Source: an uncultured Bacteroidia bacterium (GTDB lineage Bacteria > Bacteroidota > Bacteroidia > Bacteroidales > Prolixibacteraceae). Taken from it: DNA of 64,000 nt. Every line of letters starts with the position of its first letter. The stretch's first letter is position 1. Shown here one piece after another: positions 25,601 through 36,000 of this stretch. The stretch is from assembly GCA_903923905.1 (NCBI GenBank), contig CAIXZH010000052.1:80278-144277 (forward strand), read 5' to 3'. The translations under genes and the position numbers were made by a program. The notes below the pieces were generated by a model. The model had not been told where the DNA came from. It saw only the letters and a list, made by a program, of their open reading frames with translations, and did no database searches.

Positions 25601-26497
25601 TTGAAGATCGAGATCAACGGGCTGAATAAGGTCTATCCCAACGGAAATCACGCATTAAAAGATGTGACCATGACCATTGGAAACGGGATGTTTGGCCTGC
25701 TGGGACCTAATGGCGCAGGGAAATCAAGCCTGATGCGCATCTTGGTTACGCTGGCAAAACCTTCATCCGGCGAGGTTCTGGTGAATGGGCTCGATTTGCA
25801 GAAGAACCGGAAGGAGATTCGTACGATGCTAGGTTATCTTCCCCAGGATTTCCGCTTTTTTGCCAAACTGCGCACCTATGAATTCCTGGATTATATTGCC
25901 CGATTATCGGGAATGAACTACTCTTCCGTACGAAAGGATGCAGTGGAGAAAATGCTCGAGGAGGTTGGCCTTTTTGAAGCGAGGAATCGTTTTGCCAACA
26001 ACCTTTCAGGGGGTATGAAACGGAGGTTGGGAATTGCCCAGGCGTTAATTGGGGATCCGCAGATTATCATTGTCGATGAGCCCACTACCGGACTGGATCC
26101 TGAAGAGCGCATACGCTTCCGGAATCTGCTCACCCGGATCAGTGAACGCGATGTCATCATTATTCTCTCCACCCATATTGTGGGTGATATCTCAAGTACA
26201 TGCAACGACATGGCCCTGATGAACAAGGGAACCCTGGCATTTAAGGGATCGCCCGAACTGCTAATCAGCCAGGCCCGCAACAATGTCTGGAAAATTACAG
26301 CCACTGATACTGAATACCAGGAGATACAGGATAAATACCCGATCATCTCGTCCATTCCGTCTGAAGAGGGATGGGAGGTACAGGTAGTATCAAAACATAT
26401 TAACGGCTATTCCGGGGAACAGATTGAACCTAACCTGGAACATGCCTACGTGAATTTTATGGAAAATGAGCTTAATCAGCACTGGCATGAGATCTGA
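25601..26497 (+). CDS. ABC transporter ATP-binding protein (first ATPase of the hybrid cluster)
   Basis: Translation probably starts at TTG 25601 (KIEINGLNKVYPNG), giving 298 residues. Motifs: Walker A GPNGAGKS at 35-42, Q-loop GYLPQDFRFFAKLRTYEFLDY, signature LSGGMKRR from L135, Walker B IIIVDEPTTGLD, switch His in ILSTHIVGDIS. The stretch LDPEERIRFRNLL, then STHIVGDISSTCNDMALMNKG, is nearly the same as in the ABC domain of the RND-ABC fusion at 40.1-40.9 kb, so the two are paralogs. The neighbouring 1137-residue permease, 60 nt downstream, is its likely partner. It opens a seven-gene + strand cluster reaching 41957. Confidence 0.93.
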   Translation: MKIEINGLNKVYPNGNHALKDVTMTIGNGMFGLLGPNGAGKSSLMRILVTLAKPSSGEVLVNGLDLQKNRKEIRTMLGYLPQDFRFFAKLRTYEFLDYIARLSGMNYSSVRKDAVEKMLEEVGLFEARNRFANNLSGGMKRRLGIAQALIGDPQIIIVDEPTTGLDPEERIRFRNLLTRISERDVIIILSTHIVGDISSTCNDMALMNKGTLAFKGSPELLISQARNNVWKITATDTEYQEIQDKYPIISSIPSEEGWEVQVVSKHINGYSGEQIEPNLEHAYVNFMENELNQHWHEI

Positions 26498-26557
26498 TCC
26501 TGTAACTTTCCCTGATTCCGTTTTGGTTTTAAGCTCCACAATATTAACAGCCAACTT

Positions 26558-29500
26558 ATGAAGGCAATTCACAATATACTGACTGTCTCGAAATACGAGT
26601 CAAAAACCCTGTTCCGAAGCTGGTTTTTCCGAATCTTCTCCATTTTGGCGCTTCTGTTTGTCTTCCTCTACAACCTGGGGACCCAGACCGGTGTCGGCTG
26701 GCCCAACGGCGATCTGGTAGCGCTTCCTTCAATGATTCCGTTTATAAATCTGTATATCATCAATGTTGCCCAGGCCATTATTGCCGTTTTCCTGGCTTCC
26801 GATTTTCTCAAACGGGATAAGAAACTCGATACCACAGAGGTGATCTACATGCGTTCAATGACCAATACCGACTACGTCATCGGAAAGACCATCGGCAATC
26901 TCTGGGTCTTTTTCATGCTGAATGTGGTTGCATTGGGCATGGTGGCATTATTTAATATTGCCTCACCTTATAACCAATTCTCCCCGGCTCCTTATTTATA
27001 CTATTTCCTGCTGATTAGCCTTCCCACCCTGATTTTTATCCTCGGGTTCTCCTTCTTCCTGATGTCGGTGATCAAAAATCAGGCAGTTACTTTTGTAATC
27101 CTGTTGGGATACATTGCAGCAACATTATTCTACCTTCAGAATATCTACCACTATCTTTTTGATTATATGGCATTTCACCTGCCAATGACCTTCTCGGATT
27201 TTGTAGGGTTCGGCTTTCTGAATGAAATTCTGATCCATCGGGGAATCTATTTTTTCCTTGGGCTGGGTTTTATCGGGTTGACCATTCTGCTGCTTCAACG
27301 TCTTCCACAGTCTCCCTTTGTCCGGAAAACTACCATGCTGTTTAGTATCCTATTTTTGTCTGTCGGGATTGGATTGGGAGTAAAATACATTGAAAAGATC
27401 AATGTCAGCGATAGTCACCGCAATCAAATGCTTGAGTTAAATAATAAATATTCAGCCAGTCCGATTGCCGAAGTGACAAAGTGCGACCTTGTTCTTGAAC
27501 ACAAAGGAGAAAGAATCAGCGGTGAAGCCGCCCTGACTCTGACGAATCAGAATCAGAATCCGCTACAGGAGATCATCCTCACTTTGAATCCGGGTCTGGA
27601 GATTCAATCCATGAGTGGGGCGAAATTCAGCCGTGAGTTACAGCTGATTAAAATTACACCGGACGCCCCTTTGCAAAAAGGAGCAGAGTTGAATATCAAG
27701 ATCTCCTATTCCGGAACAATCGACGAAACGTTTTGCTACCTGGACATGAACCGTGACCGGCTGGAGTTATGGCTTCAACGCGGAAATGGAATTGCAGACA
27801 AGAAACATGCCTTTCTTAAACCCGACTATTTGCTACTCACACCTGAAACACGGTGGTATCCAACGGCAGGAATTACCTATTCAACCAAGGGTTTGAAATG
27901 GCAGACCATGCAGTTTTCCGAATTTCATTTGAAGGTCAGGACCCGGAATGGGTTGAAAGCAATTTCACAGGGGAAGGTAACTGACGAAGGAAACGGGACT
28001 TTTGATTTCACCCCTGAGCACCGGATACCTCAAATTTCGCTTGCTATTGGGAGGTATCAGACGCGTTCAGTAGAAGTGGACGGGGTTACTTTTAACCTGA
28101 ACTTTCTGGCAGGTCATAATACCTTTGACCCGTATTTTAAAATTCTTAAAGATTCAATCAAGCCGGTAATCCGGGATCTCCGAAAGAGCTGGGAGGCAAA
28201 GGTTCATTTCACCTATCCCTATCAACGGTTGAATTTAGTGGAGATCCCAGTACAGTTTTGCTCTTTTGATCATGTCTGGAGCGGAGCGGGAGAACAGGTA
28301 CAACCCGAAACGGTTTATCTGCCTGAGGGTGGTTTTAAACTTCCAAGTGCAAATTTCGCAGAAGCCAAAAAGAACAATGAGCGGTTTGGAAACCGCGATA
28401 ACCAGACGACCAGTCCAAGGGAGAATGAAGAAAATTACCTGAAAAGGTTTGTGAATGATGTGCTTTTAAGCAGTAAATCGGCTCCTCAACGCGGTGGCGG
28501 AGGACCCGGAATCCATTTCGGCGCCCCTGCCCCTACCCAGGAAGAGATCAATCCATATTTCATCTTTCCAGAATATTACACCTTTGTAACCCACCTAAAA
28601 TCTGAAAATTATCCGATCATAAACCGCGCGATTGAGTCCTATTTATCGAAAGCGGCCACTGAAACCGGAAATTCCTTCACACGCTCTTTTACAGGATTAT
28701 CCGACAACGAGAAGGGGAATATTGCCCTGCAGGATGCCTCCTTTTCCGACATCCTGGATAACCAGATTGATCCAGACGTGATAAGTAATGTAATTCTTAC
28801 CAAAAGTGGTTTTCTTTTTGCTCTGATGAAGGGGGCTGTCGGACCAGATAAATTTGATGAATTTATCCACAAATTCATCGAAACCAAAAGGTATGAGACC
28901 TATTCGATTGATATTCTGAATGATCAGTTAAAGAGCTCTTTTAAGCTTGATTTGAATCAGTACCTTCCGGACTGGTACAATTCAAAATCACTTCCCGGCT
29001 ATATTGTGACCAGGGTCAATACCATGAAACTGAAAAAGGACGATCAGATTAAAACGATGGTCTCATTCGTGATTACCAATACCGAAACCGTGCCTGGGGC
29101 TGTCTCGGTGAGCTTCAGAATGGGTGGAAGTCAGCGGGGCGGTGGATTCCGGATGCGGGGCGGCGGTGGATCTGATGATAATATTGAAAAAACCGTCCTG
29201 ATCGAAGGGAAGGTTTCCAAGAGGATTACTTATCTGTTTAACCGTGAACCCAGGTCGATGACAGTAAATACCTTTGCTTCACATAATATTCCGTCAAGTA
29301 TCACCCAACAGTTTGGGAAAATCGAGATTGACGAGAAATTGCAGGCAACAGAAGCCGAAGAGCGTATCGCTTACACCGAGGGGATCGAACCAAATGAAAT
29401 CATTCTGGATAATGAAGATCCCGGATTTAAACTGAGTCAACCAAAAAGCACCAGCCTGATTCAACGAATCTTTTTGCCGTCGGAGAATGCCACCGGATCA

Positions 29501-29971
29501 CAAAATACTCCCCAGAGGTCCTTCTCGATTAACCTGCGAAAAAATAAGCTTCTCAAGTATAAAGGACTCGTATTCTGGAACCAACCGGTCGAATGGACCC
29601 TGACTACCAATGAGCAGTTTTATGGGAAACAGATCCGGTCGGCCTATTACCTGAAAGGTGGATCCGGAAACCGGAAGGCAACCTGGAATGTACCGGTAAA
29701 AGCGCCCGGATATTATAAAGTATATGCCTTTATCCCAAAAATCAGGGGAGGCTGGGGTGGTGATAACAACAATGAAGAGGACTATCATTTTACAGTATTT
29801 CACGATGATGGCCAGGATCGCCAGGTAGTAAGTATGAAGAACAACGATGGAGGATGGATGGAGATCGGTTCCTATCATTTATCTCCGGATTCTGTCAAGA
29901 TCGAACTCTCCAATTTATCCAAGGCCAACACCATTTATGCTGATGCCGTCAAACTCGTTAAATTAAATTAA
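26558..29971 (+). CDS. ABC-2 permease fused to a degenerate M1-peptidase-like ectodomain
   Basis: The 1137-residue protein starts with six or seven membrane helices (residues about 15-280, ABC-2 type; for example IINVAQAIIAVFLASDFLKRDKKLDTTEVIYMRSMTN, the usual loop). An outer part follows with the beta domain of M1 aminopeptidases (ISGEAALTLTNQNQNPLQEIILTLNP, TRWYPTAGITY) and a catalytic-domain-like region around LVEIPVQFCSFDHVWSGAGEQVQPETVYLPEGG. Where the zinc motif H-E-x-x-H would be, near residue 672-695, the text is YYTFVTHLKSENYPIINRAIESYL, so the motif is lost. The C-terminus (about 1010-1137, KATWNVPVKAPGYYKVYAFIP and YADAVKLVK) looks like a golvesin/xanthan-lyase-type beta domain. 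Pairing with the preceding ATPase is likely. Confidence 0.82.
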   Translation: MKAIHNILTVSKYESKTLFRSWFFRIFSILALLFVFLYNLGTQTGVGWPNGDLVALPSMIPFINLYIINVAQAIIAVFLASDFLKRDKKLDTTEVIYMRSMTNTDYVIGKTIGNLWVFFMLNVVALGMVALFNIASPYNQFSPAPYLYYFLLISLPTLIFILGFSFFLMSVIKNQAVTFVILLGYIAATLFYLQNIYHYLFDYMAFHLPMTFSDFVGFGFLNEILIHRGIYFFLGLGFIGLTILLLQRLPQSPFVRKTTMLFSILFLSVGIGLGVKYIEKINVSDSHRNQMLELNNKYSASPIAEVTKCDLVLEHKGERISGEAALTLTNQNQNPLQEIILTLNPGLEIQSMSGAKFSRELQLIKITPDAPLQKGAELNIKISYSGTIDETFCYLDMNRDRLELWLQRGNGIADKKHAFLKPDYLLLTPETRWYPTAGITYSTKGLKWQTMQFSEFHLKVRTRNGLKAISQGKVTDEGNGTFDFTPEHRIPQISLAIGRYQTRSVEVDGVTFNLNFLAGHNTFDPYFKILKDSIKPVIRDLRKSWEAKVHFTYPYQRLNLVEIPVQFCSFDHVWSGAGEQVQPETVYLPEGGFKLPSANFAEAKKNNERFGNRDNQTTSPRENEENYLKRFVNDVLLSSKSAPQRGGGGPGIHFGAPAPTQEEINPYFIFPEYYTFVTHLKSENYPIINRAIESYLSKAATETGNSFTRSFTGLSDNEKGNIALQDASFSDILDNQIDPDVISNVILTKSGFLFALMKGAVGPDKFDEFIHKFIETKRYETYSIDILNDQLKSSFKLDLNQYLPDWYNSKSLPGYIVTRVNTMKLKKDDQIKTMVSFVITNTETVPGAVSVSFRMGGSQRGGGFRMRGGGGSDDNIEKTVLIEGKVSKRITYLFNREPRSMTVNTFASHNIPSSITQQFGKIEIDEKLQATEAEERIAYTEGIEPNEIILDNEDPGFKLSQPKSTSLIQRIFLPSENATGSQNTPQRSFSINLRKNKLLKYKGLVFWNQPVEWTLTTNEQFYGKQIRSAYYLKGGSGNRKATWNVPVKAPGYYKVYAFIPKIRGGWGGDNNNEEDYHFTVFHDDGQDRQVVSMKNNDGGWMEIGSYHLSPDSVKIELSNLSKANTIYADAVKLVKLN

Positions 29972-29987
29972 CAGAACTATTTATCCG

Positions 29988-31487
29988 ATGAAGAAACAGA
30001 AATTTTTCCTGATGATGTCATTATTTCTCGTATTGATTCAGGTGAAAGCACAACCGATTCTGACGCTTGAACAAGCATTGCAGCATGCCGAAAAGGGGAG
30101 CCCAAGTTTACAAAGCTCATTATACAACCTGCAGCGAACCACGGAAACGCTTAATGCACAGCTGGCTGCGCTGAAATCACAGTTCTCACTGAGTTTAAAC
30201 CCGATCGTCTACAGCAACAGCCGTCAGTTCGATACCCGGTTTTCGCAATGGTACACCAACCGGAGTTTTGCCCCTTCCGGAACCTTCACGGTTGCCCAGC
30301 CAATTCCATTGACTGATGGGGTAATATCTCTGGTGAATCAGTTCGGATGGCAGTCTAACCTTTCAAATGCCCAGGGAGTTACCAATGAAAACAAAGCATT
30401 TTTCAATAACCTTAACCTGAGTCTTACCCAGCCGTTATTTACGTACAACAGGACGAAAATGGCCATAAAGAATGTGGAATACGACAATGAAAATGCGATG
30501 CTGAGCTACGCCATTCAACGGATGACCCTTGAAATGAGTGTGTCACAGTATTTTTATAATGTCTATATGGCGCAGATGAGCCTGACTATCAACCAGGAGG
30601 AATTGACAAACACTGAAAAGAGCTACGAAATCATTAAAAATAAAGTCGACGCGGGACTTACCGCCAAAGAGGAACTCTATCAGGCAGAGGTGAATCTGGC
30701 AACGTCAAAATCAGCGGTTGCATCGGGTCGTGTTGACCTGGAGAATGCAAAGGATATTTTCAAGCAATATATCGGGATGGATATTTTTGCCGATATCACC
30801 GTAATGGCCGATGTGGTGGTAAACCCTATTGAGATTGACGGCAAGAAGGCGCTCGAACATGGTTTAGCCAGCAGAATGGAATTAAGACAACGAAAGATCA
30901 ACATCGAGACCTCCAAGTTAGACATGATCGTGGTGAAATCGTTCAATGAATTCAACGGATCGATGAACCTGTCAATCGGGTTGTCGGGTGATGATCCCAC
31001 ACTTGCAAAGATTTATGATAAGCCGACACAAAGCCCGCGCTATACCTTAGGTTTTAATATACCTATATTCGACTGGGGCCAGCGGAGAGCGAAAATAAGA
31101 TCACAGGAGGCTGTCATTAAGACCCAGGAACTCAGTCTTTCGGTCCAGGAAACCCAGATTAAGCTCGATATCCGGCAGGCAGTCAGGAGTCTGGGCAATC
31201 TGAAAAATCAGATCGAACTGGCATTTCAGAACCAAAAAAACTCACAGCTAACTTATGATATCAACCTTGAGCGATACAAAAACGGGGACCTTACCAGTAT
31301 GGATCTAAACCTGTTTCAGCAACAGCTCTCCACCAAGAAAATGGCCTATGCCCAATCGTTGATTAATTATAAAATCGCACTGCTTAACCTGAAAATCGTA
31401 TCGCTTTACGATTTCAGCACAAACCAGCCTGTTATTCCGGAGAAGTTCGTCAAGGAATATAAGGCAGGAAAGATGAAACTTCAATAA
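29988..31487 (+). CDS. TolC family outer-membrane efflux protein
   Basis: The 499-residue product has a signal peptide (FFLMMSLFLVLIQVKAQ) and two OEP repeats. PILTLEQALQHAEKGSPSLQSS opens the first, VDAGLTAKEELYQAEVNLATSKSAVASGRVDLENAKD is its coiled coil, and the second ends with YDINLERYKNGDLTSMDLNLFQQQLSTKKMAYAQ. A short Lys-rich C-terminus follows. The start lies 16 nt after the permease gene, so translation is likely coupled. It supplies the outer-membrane duct for the ABC/RND cluster. Confidence 0.93.
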   Translation: MKKQKFFLMMSLFLVLIQVKAQPILTLEQALQHAEKGSPSLQSSLYNLQRTTETLNAQLAALKSQFSLSLNPIVYSNSRQFDTRFSQWYTNRSFAPSGTFTVAQPIPLTDGVISLVNQFGWQSNLSNAQGVTNENKAFFNNLNLSLTQPLFTYNRTKMAIKNVEYDNENAMLSYAIQRMTLEMSVSQYFYNVYMAQMSLTINQEELTNTEKSYEIIKNKVDAGLTAKEELYQAEVNLATSKSAVASGRVDLENAKDIFKQYIGMDIFADITVMADVVVNPIEIDGKKALEHGLASRMELRQRKINIETSKLDMIVVKSFNEFNGSMNLSIGLSGDDPTLAKIYDKPTQSPRYTLGFNIPIFDWGQRRAKIRSQEAVIKTQELSLSVQETQIKLDIRQAVRSLGNLKNQIELAFQNQKNSQLTYDINLERYKNGDLTSMDLNLFQQQLSTKKMAYAQSLINYKIALLNLKIVSLYDFSTNQPVIPEKFVKEYKAGKMKLQ

Positions 31488-31686
31488 AATATTCCAATAC
31501 AAGCACAAAAGTAAAATCCAGGTTTGCCAATCGACCAAAAGAACAAATTTTTTCAAGACAATATCATTAACAAAGAAACAGCCTATTATGAATCAAACAT
31601 TTACAAAAAGCACTAGCAGGCACGGGAATAAGTTAATACGAATCATTCCACAGATTCAGGATCCAACAAATTCACTGAATAGACTG

Positions 31687-32751
31687 ATGCAATCAAAGAA
31701 AATGGCTCCCTGGTTAGGGCTGGTTTTTATCCTGTTTATGGCTTCATGCGGAAATCAGGGTAACCAGGTCAATAATGAGCTTGCCATCCCGGTTTCGGTA
31801 TCCGATGTGGTTAAAAAACCGATTGTTCAATTCATCAGTACAACCGGAACTGCTACAGCCGCCAGCGTGACCACCCTGAGTACGGAGATGGCAGGGATCT
31901 ATTTCCTGGTTAAAAATCCAAAGACCGGCAGTGATTTCAAATTGGGTGATATCGTCGAGAAAGGACAGGTCATTATTCGTCTGGAGAATCCCGAAACAGA
32001 AAATACCATTGCCATCAAGACTAAAAAGCTGAACCTCGACATTTCGGAACTGGAATACCAGAAACAAAAATCGCTTTATGAAAAAGGGGGAGTCACCCTT
32101 CGCGAGATGAAAAACTCGGAGGTCTCCCTGGCCACTGCAAATACCGATTATGAGAACGCGAAAATTCAGCTGGCAAAGATGCAGATCATATCCCCTTTCA
32201 GGGGTGCCATTGTCGATTTGCCGCAAGTCACCAACGGAACCCGCGTGATTCTTGGCGCAGCCGCCGTTACCTTGATGGATTACAGCAAATTACTGATGGA
32301 GATCAATTTGCCGGAAAAAAACATTACGACGATTCATGTTGGACAGGATGTGGCCATTACCAATTATACGTTGCCTAAGGACACCCTTAAAGCGAAGATC
32401 AATGAACTTTCGCCTGTGGTCAGTACCGAAACCCGCACATTTAAAGGGAGATTGGTGATTGACAACCCAGCCTTAAAGCTTCGCCCGGGGATGTTTGTGA
32501 AAGCCGATATCGAGGTGGCCAGACGCGACAGTGCAATCGTTATCTCAAAAGAGATTGTTGTTTCGGGTAACCGTGGAAAAACCATTTACATCGTTGAAAA
32601 AGGGGTAGCCCGCGAACGAATCATCACTACCGGACTTGAAAATGAAACCTCCCTGGAAGTGATTGAGGGGTTAAAAAAGAATGAACGCGTGGTCACCAAA
32701 GGTTTCGAAACGCTGCGGAATAACTCCAAGGTAAAGATTATTAATCAGTAA
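31687..32751 (+). CDS. RND/HlyD periplasmic adaptor lipoprotein
   Basis: The start at 31687 is preferred because it yields a normal lipoprotein signal peptide, with MAPWLGLVFILFMASC placing the acylated Cys at residue 21; an in-frame ATG at 31588 would add 33 residues of polar sequence. The mature protein (354 residues in all) has the adaptor order: VSVSDVVKKPIVQFISTTGTATA strand, lipoyl half motifs (KLGDIVEKGQVIIRLENPET, KMQIISPFRGAIVDLPQV), a short hairpin, a beta barrel (NITTIHVGQDVAITNY; LRPGMFVKADIEV) and a membrane-proximal domain. It should connect the RND or RND-ABC pumps to the TolC encoded upstream. Confidence 0.92.
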   Translation: MQSKKMAPWLGLVFILFMASCGNQGNQVNNELAIPVSVSDVVKKPIVQFISTTGTATAASVTTLSTEMAGIYFLVKNPKTGSDFKLGDIVEKGQVIIRLENPETENTIAIKTKKLNLDISELEYQKQKSLYEKGGVTLREMKNSEVSLATANTDYENAKIQLAKMQIISPFRGAIVDLPQVTNGTRVILGAAAVTLMDYSKLLMEINLPEKNITTIHVGQDVAITNYTLPKDTLKAKINELSPVVSTETRTFKGRLVIDNPALKLRPGMFVKADIEVARRDSAIVISKEIVVSGNRGKTIYIVEKGVARERIITTGLENETSLEVIEGLKKNERVVTKGFETLRNNSKVKIINQ

Positions 32752-32767
32752 GGTAGTTAGGCTAATA

Positions 32768-32852
32768 GGCTGTTAGGCTGTAGGCTGTTAGGCTGTAGGC
32801 TGTTAGGCTGTAGGCTGTTAGACTGTAGGCTGTTAGGCTGTAGGCTGTTAGG
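32768..32852. repeat. Tandem repeat, 15-bp unit, about 5.7 copies
   Basis: GGCTGTTAGGCTGTA is repeated from 32768 in direct tandem; the fourth copy ends with one change (GACTGTA at 32821-32827 in place of GGCTGTA) and the last is partial. Each unit is itself a 8+7 near-duplication. About 60 nt downstream, 32908-32935 has GCCTAAAAGGCTAAAGCC, the complement of the unit's core, so hairpins between the two are possible. The 249-nt gap lies between the adaptor and the first RND gene and holds no gene. Confidence 0.9.
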
Positions 32853-32973
32853 TTTTTTTGTGGAACCAAATATACGTTTGTCTAAAAGATTCTTTGATCT
32901 GACCCTAAAAGCCTAAAAGGCTAAAGCCTAAAAGTCAAAAAAACAAACCGAATCCCGGAATCAACAAATTAAT

Positions 32974-33005
32974 TAAGTAAGTTAATCTAAATTTATTCGA
33001 GTGAA
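32974..33005 (+). repeat. 32-nt leader repeat, copy A (before the first RND gene)
   Basis: This sequence, from TAAGTAAG to ATTCGAGTGAA, is identical over 32 nt to 36185-36216. Both copies end with the GTG start codon and the two following A residues of an RND permease gene. The segment GTTAATCTAAATTTATTCGA is A/T-rich with no strong Shine-Dalgarno. It probably sets translation initiation. Confidence 0.9.
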
Positions 33006-36000
33006 AAAACTGACTTCTTTTGCAGTCAATTATCCTGTAACCGTATTAATGGCCATTATGGGGATATTGCTCCTTGGGGTGATCTCGTACCAGAAATTAG
33101 GGATTGACCTTTTCCCTGACCTGACATCTCCAAGGATTTTTGTGGAGATAAAATCGGGCGAGCGACCACCTGAAGAGATGGAAAAGATGTTTATCGAGAA
33201 GATCGAGGCGGTAGCCATCCGGCAGAACGGGGTCATGGAGGTTTCGTCAATTTCACGGACGGGATCAGCACAGGTCACGGTTGAATATGCCTGGAATAAA
33301 GATATGGATGAAGCTTTCCTTGATCTTCAGAAAGCCCTGACAAGCTTCTCCCAGAATACACTGATCGATGCCCTGACAATAACACAGCTCGATCCGAATA
33401 CTCAGCCGGTAGTCATTGTCGGACTTTCGCACGAGACCATAACCGACATGAACGAGTTGCGCAAGGTTGCCACCAATTATATCCGCAACGAACTGGTTCG
33501 TCTGGAGGGGATTGCTGACGTTGAGCTGTCAGGCGTGGAGGAGAATGAGGTGCGCATTGATACCGATCCTTACAAGCTCGAATCGTTCAATATCACGGTG
33601 GATCAACTCTCCCAAAAGATCCAGGCCTATAACAAGAGTATCTCAGGGGGGACAATCACCGAAAGCGGACTGCAATACGTAGTGAAAGGGGTCAGCCTGC
33701 TTCAGCAGAAAGAAGATTTCGAGAAGCTGATTATCGGATATGCCTCACCAGTTGCAGGTAGCACAACAGCTGAAAAATCGGCCACTTATCTGCGTGACGT
33801 TGCCAGTGTCAGTTTTTCAAACAAGGAACCGGTTAATATAGTCCGGATAAACGGGGTCCGCTGTCTGGCCCTGTCGGTCTATAAAGAGACCCGTTACAAT
33901 ACCGTTAAGGCGGTTGAAGATATCCAGAAAGCGCTTGTGAGCATCACCAAGGCACTTCCGGGATACAAATTTACGATGGTTACCAACCAGGGGACATTTA
34001 TCCGGACAGCCATCGATGAAGTTCAAAATACGATGATTATCGGAGTCATCCTGGCCATCCTGATCCTCTTCATTTTTCTTAGGAAGATTGGGACGACCCT
34101 GATTGTGAGTCTGGCAATTCCTATTTCCATCATAGCCACCTTCAACTTAATGTACTTCAACCATCTGTCATTGAATATCATGACCCTTGGAGGGCTAGCC
34201 CTGGGGGCCGGAATGCTGGTTGACAATGCCATAGTCGTGATGGAGAATATTTTCAGGAATCATGAACTCGGGATGTCAGCCAAGGAAGCAGCTATCGTCG
34301 GGACTGCCGAAGTAGGCGGTGCCATCACCTCATCAACGCTGACCTCAATAGTGGTATTTCTGCCGATTGTATACATACACGGAGCATCAGGTGAACTGTT
34401 TAAGGATCAGGCCTGGACGGTAGCATTTTCACACTTCTCTTCGCTGTTTGTGGCGATATTCCTGATCCCGATGCTTTACCACCAGTTCTTTAAGAAAAAA
34501 GGGATGCAGGCGCCTAAAGGGGCTAAATTTGCCGGCTATGGAAATTTCATTTCCCGGCTGCTTCCCCACAGGTGGCTAATTACAATCATCTCATTGGTCC
34601 TGATGGGGTTATCTTTTCTGCTGGTTCCTTATATCGGTTCTGAATTTATGCCCAAGAGTGACAGTAAAGAGTTTACCATTAATGTAAAGATGACTGAAGG
34701 AACCTCACTTCAACGGACTTCCTCAGCTATAGGTTCTCTTGAAAAGATGGTGAAGGAGTTATTGGGCGATGAAGTTCAATCAGTATATTCCAGAATTGGT
34801 CCATCCACCGGCACAACAACCTCTGCGACTGCCGTTTATGAAGGAGAAAATACAGCTCAGGTAAAAGTAATCCTCAAACCTGAAGGGAAATATGCGGCAT
34901 CGCAGGTGACGGCGGCAATTGCCAGATGGTATGCCGAAAACCCGCAGTTCCAGGTAACCTTTACCCAGGATGAAACAGCCTTGCAAAGTATTCTTGGAAC
35001 TCAGGATGCCCCGGTTGTAGTGGAAGTTCGCGGGGCCGACCTTGACGTAATCAAAAAGATCACCAAACAGGTGGAAGCCTCCGTGAAGGATATTCCGGGC
35101 CTATATAATATTCAGACCAATATGGAGGGAGGTTATCCGGAAATAAATGTCCAGGTTGACCGGTTCAGGGCAGGATCCTATTCGCTGGCTGTGACAGATA
35201 TTGTGAGCCAGGTGACTGCAAAATTAAAAGGGGAAAACGCCGGGCAAATGGATAAAGAGGGTGAGCTGAGGGATATTACCATCTATGTTCCCAAAATTGG
35301 GGTAGCCGCACTTGGAGACATGATTATTAAAAACGGGACCTCGGTAATCAGGCTTTATGAAGTTGCAAAACTGGAACAAACGGTAGCCCCAACTGAAATT
35401 TACAGGCGGAACCAGACCCGGATCGGGAAGGTAATGGCTGAACTCGACAAGAACAAGGCGCTGGATAAGGTAATTGCTGACGTTCAGGCCAAAATCGCAC
35501 CCATCATTCTGCCGGCAGATTATTCAATCAAGGTGGCCGGTGAAGAGCAAAAACGACAGGAATCCATGAGCAATCTCCGCTTTGCGCTACTGTTGTCTAT
35601 CGTATTGGTATACATGGTTATGGCGAGTCAGTTCGAGTCCCTGATACACCCATTGATCGTGATGTTGACGATTCCGTTTGCTATTGTCGGGACGATCCTC
35701 CTCTTTTTTATTCTGGGTCAGACTTTCAATATGATGGCACTTATCGGTATAATCATGCTGGGTGGAATCGCGGTAAACGATTCAATCATCCTCATTGACC
35801 GGATCAATCAGCTAAGAATGACCGGAATGGAAAAACGACTGGCCATATCTCTGGGAAGTCAGCAACGGTTGAGACCAATACTCATGACCAGCATCATCAC
35901 GATTATTGCCTTGTTGCCGCTCACATTCGGATTTGGAGCCAGCACCTCCCTGCGTTCGCCAATGGCCTACGCTGTAATTGGGGGAATGGTTACCAGTACG

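Noticed and set aside
32768..32852. CRISPR array
   Set aside because: Units are contiguous 15-mers with no unique spacers and no cas genes are near.
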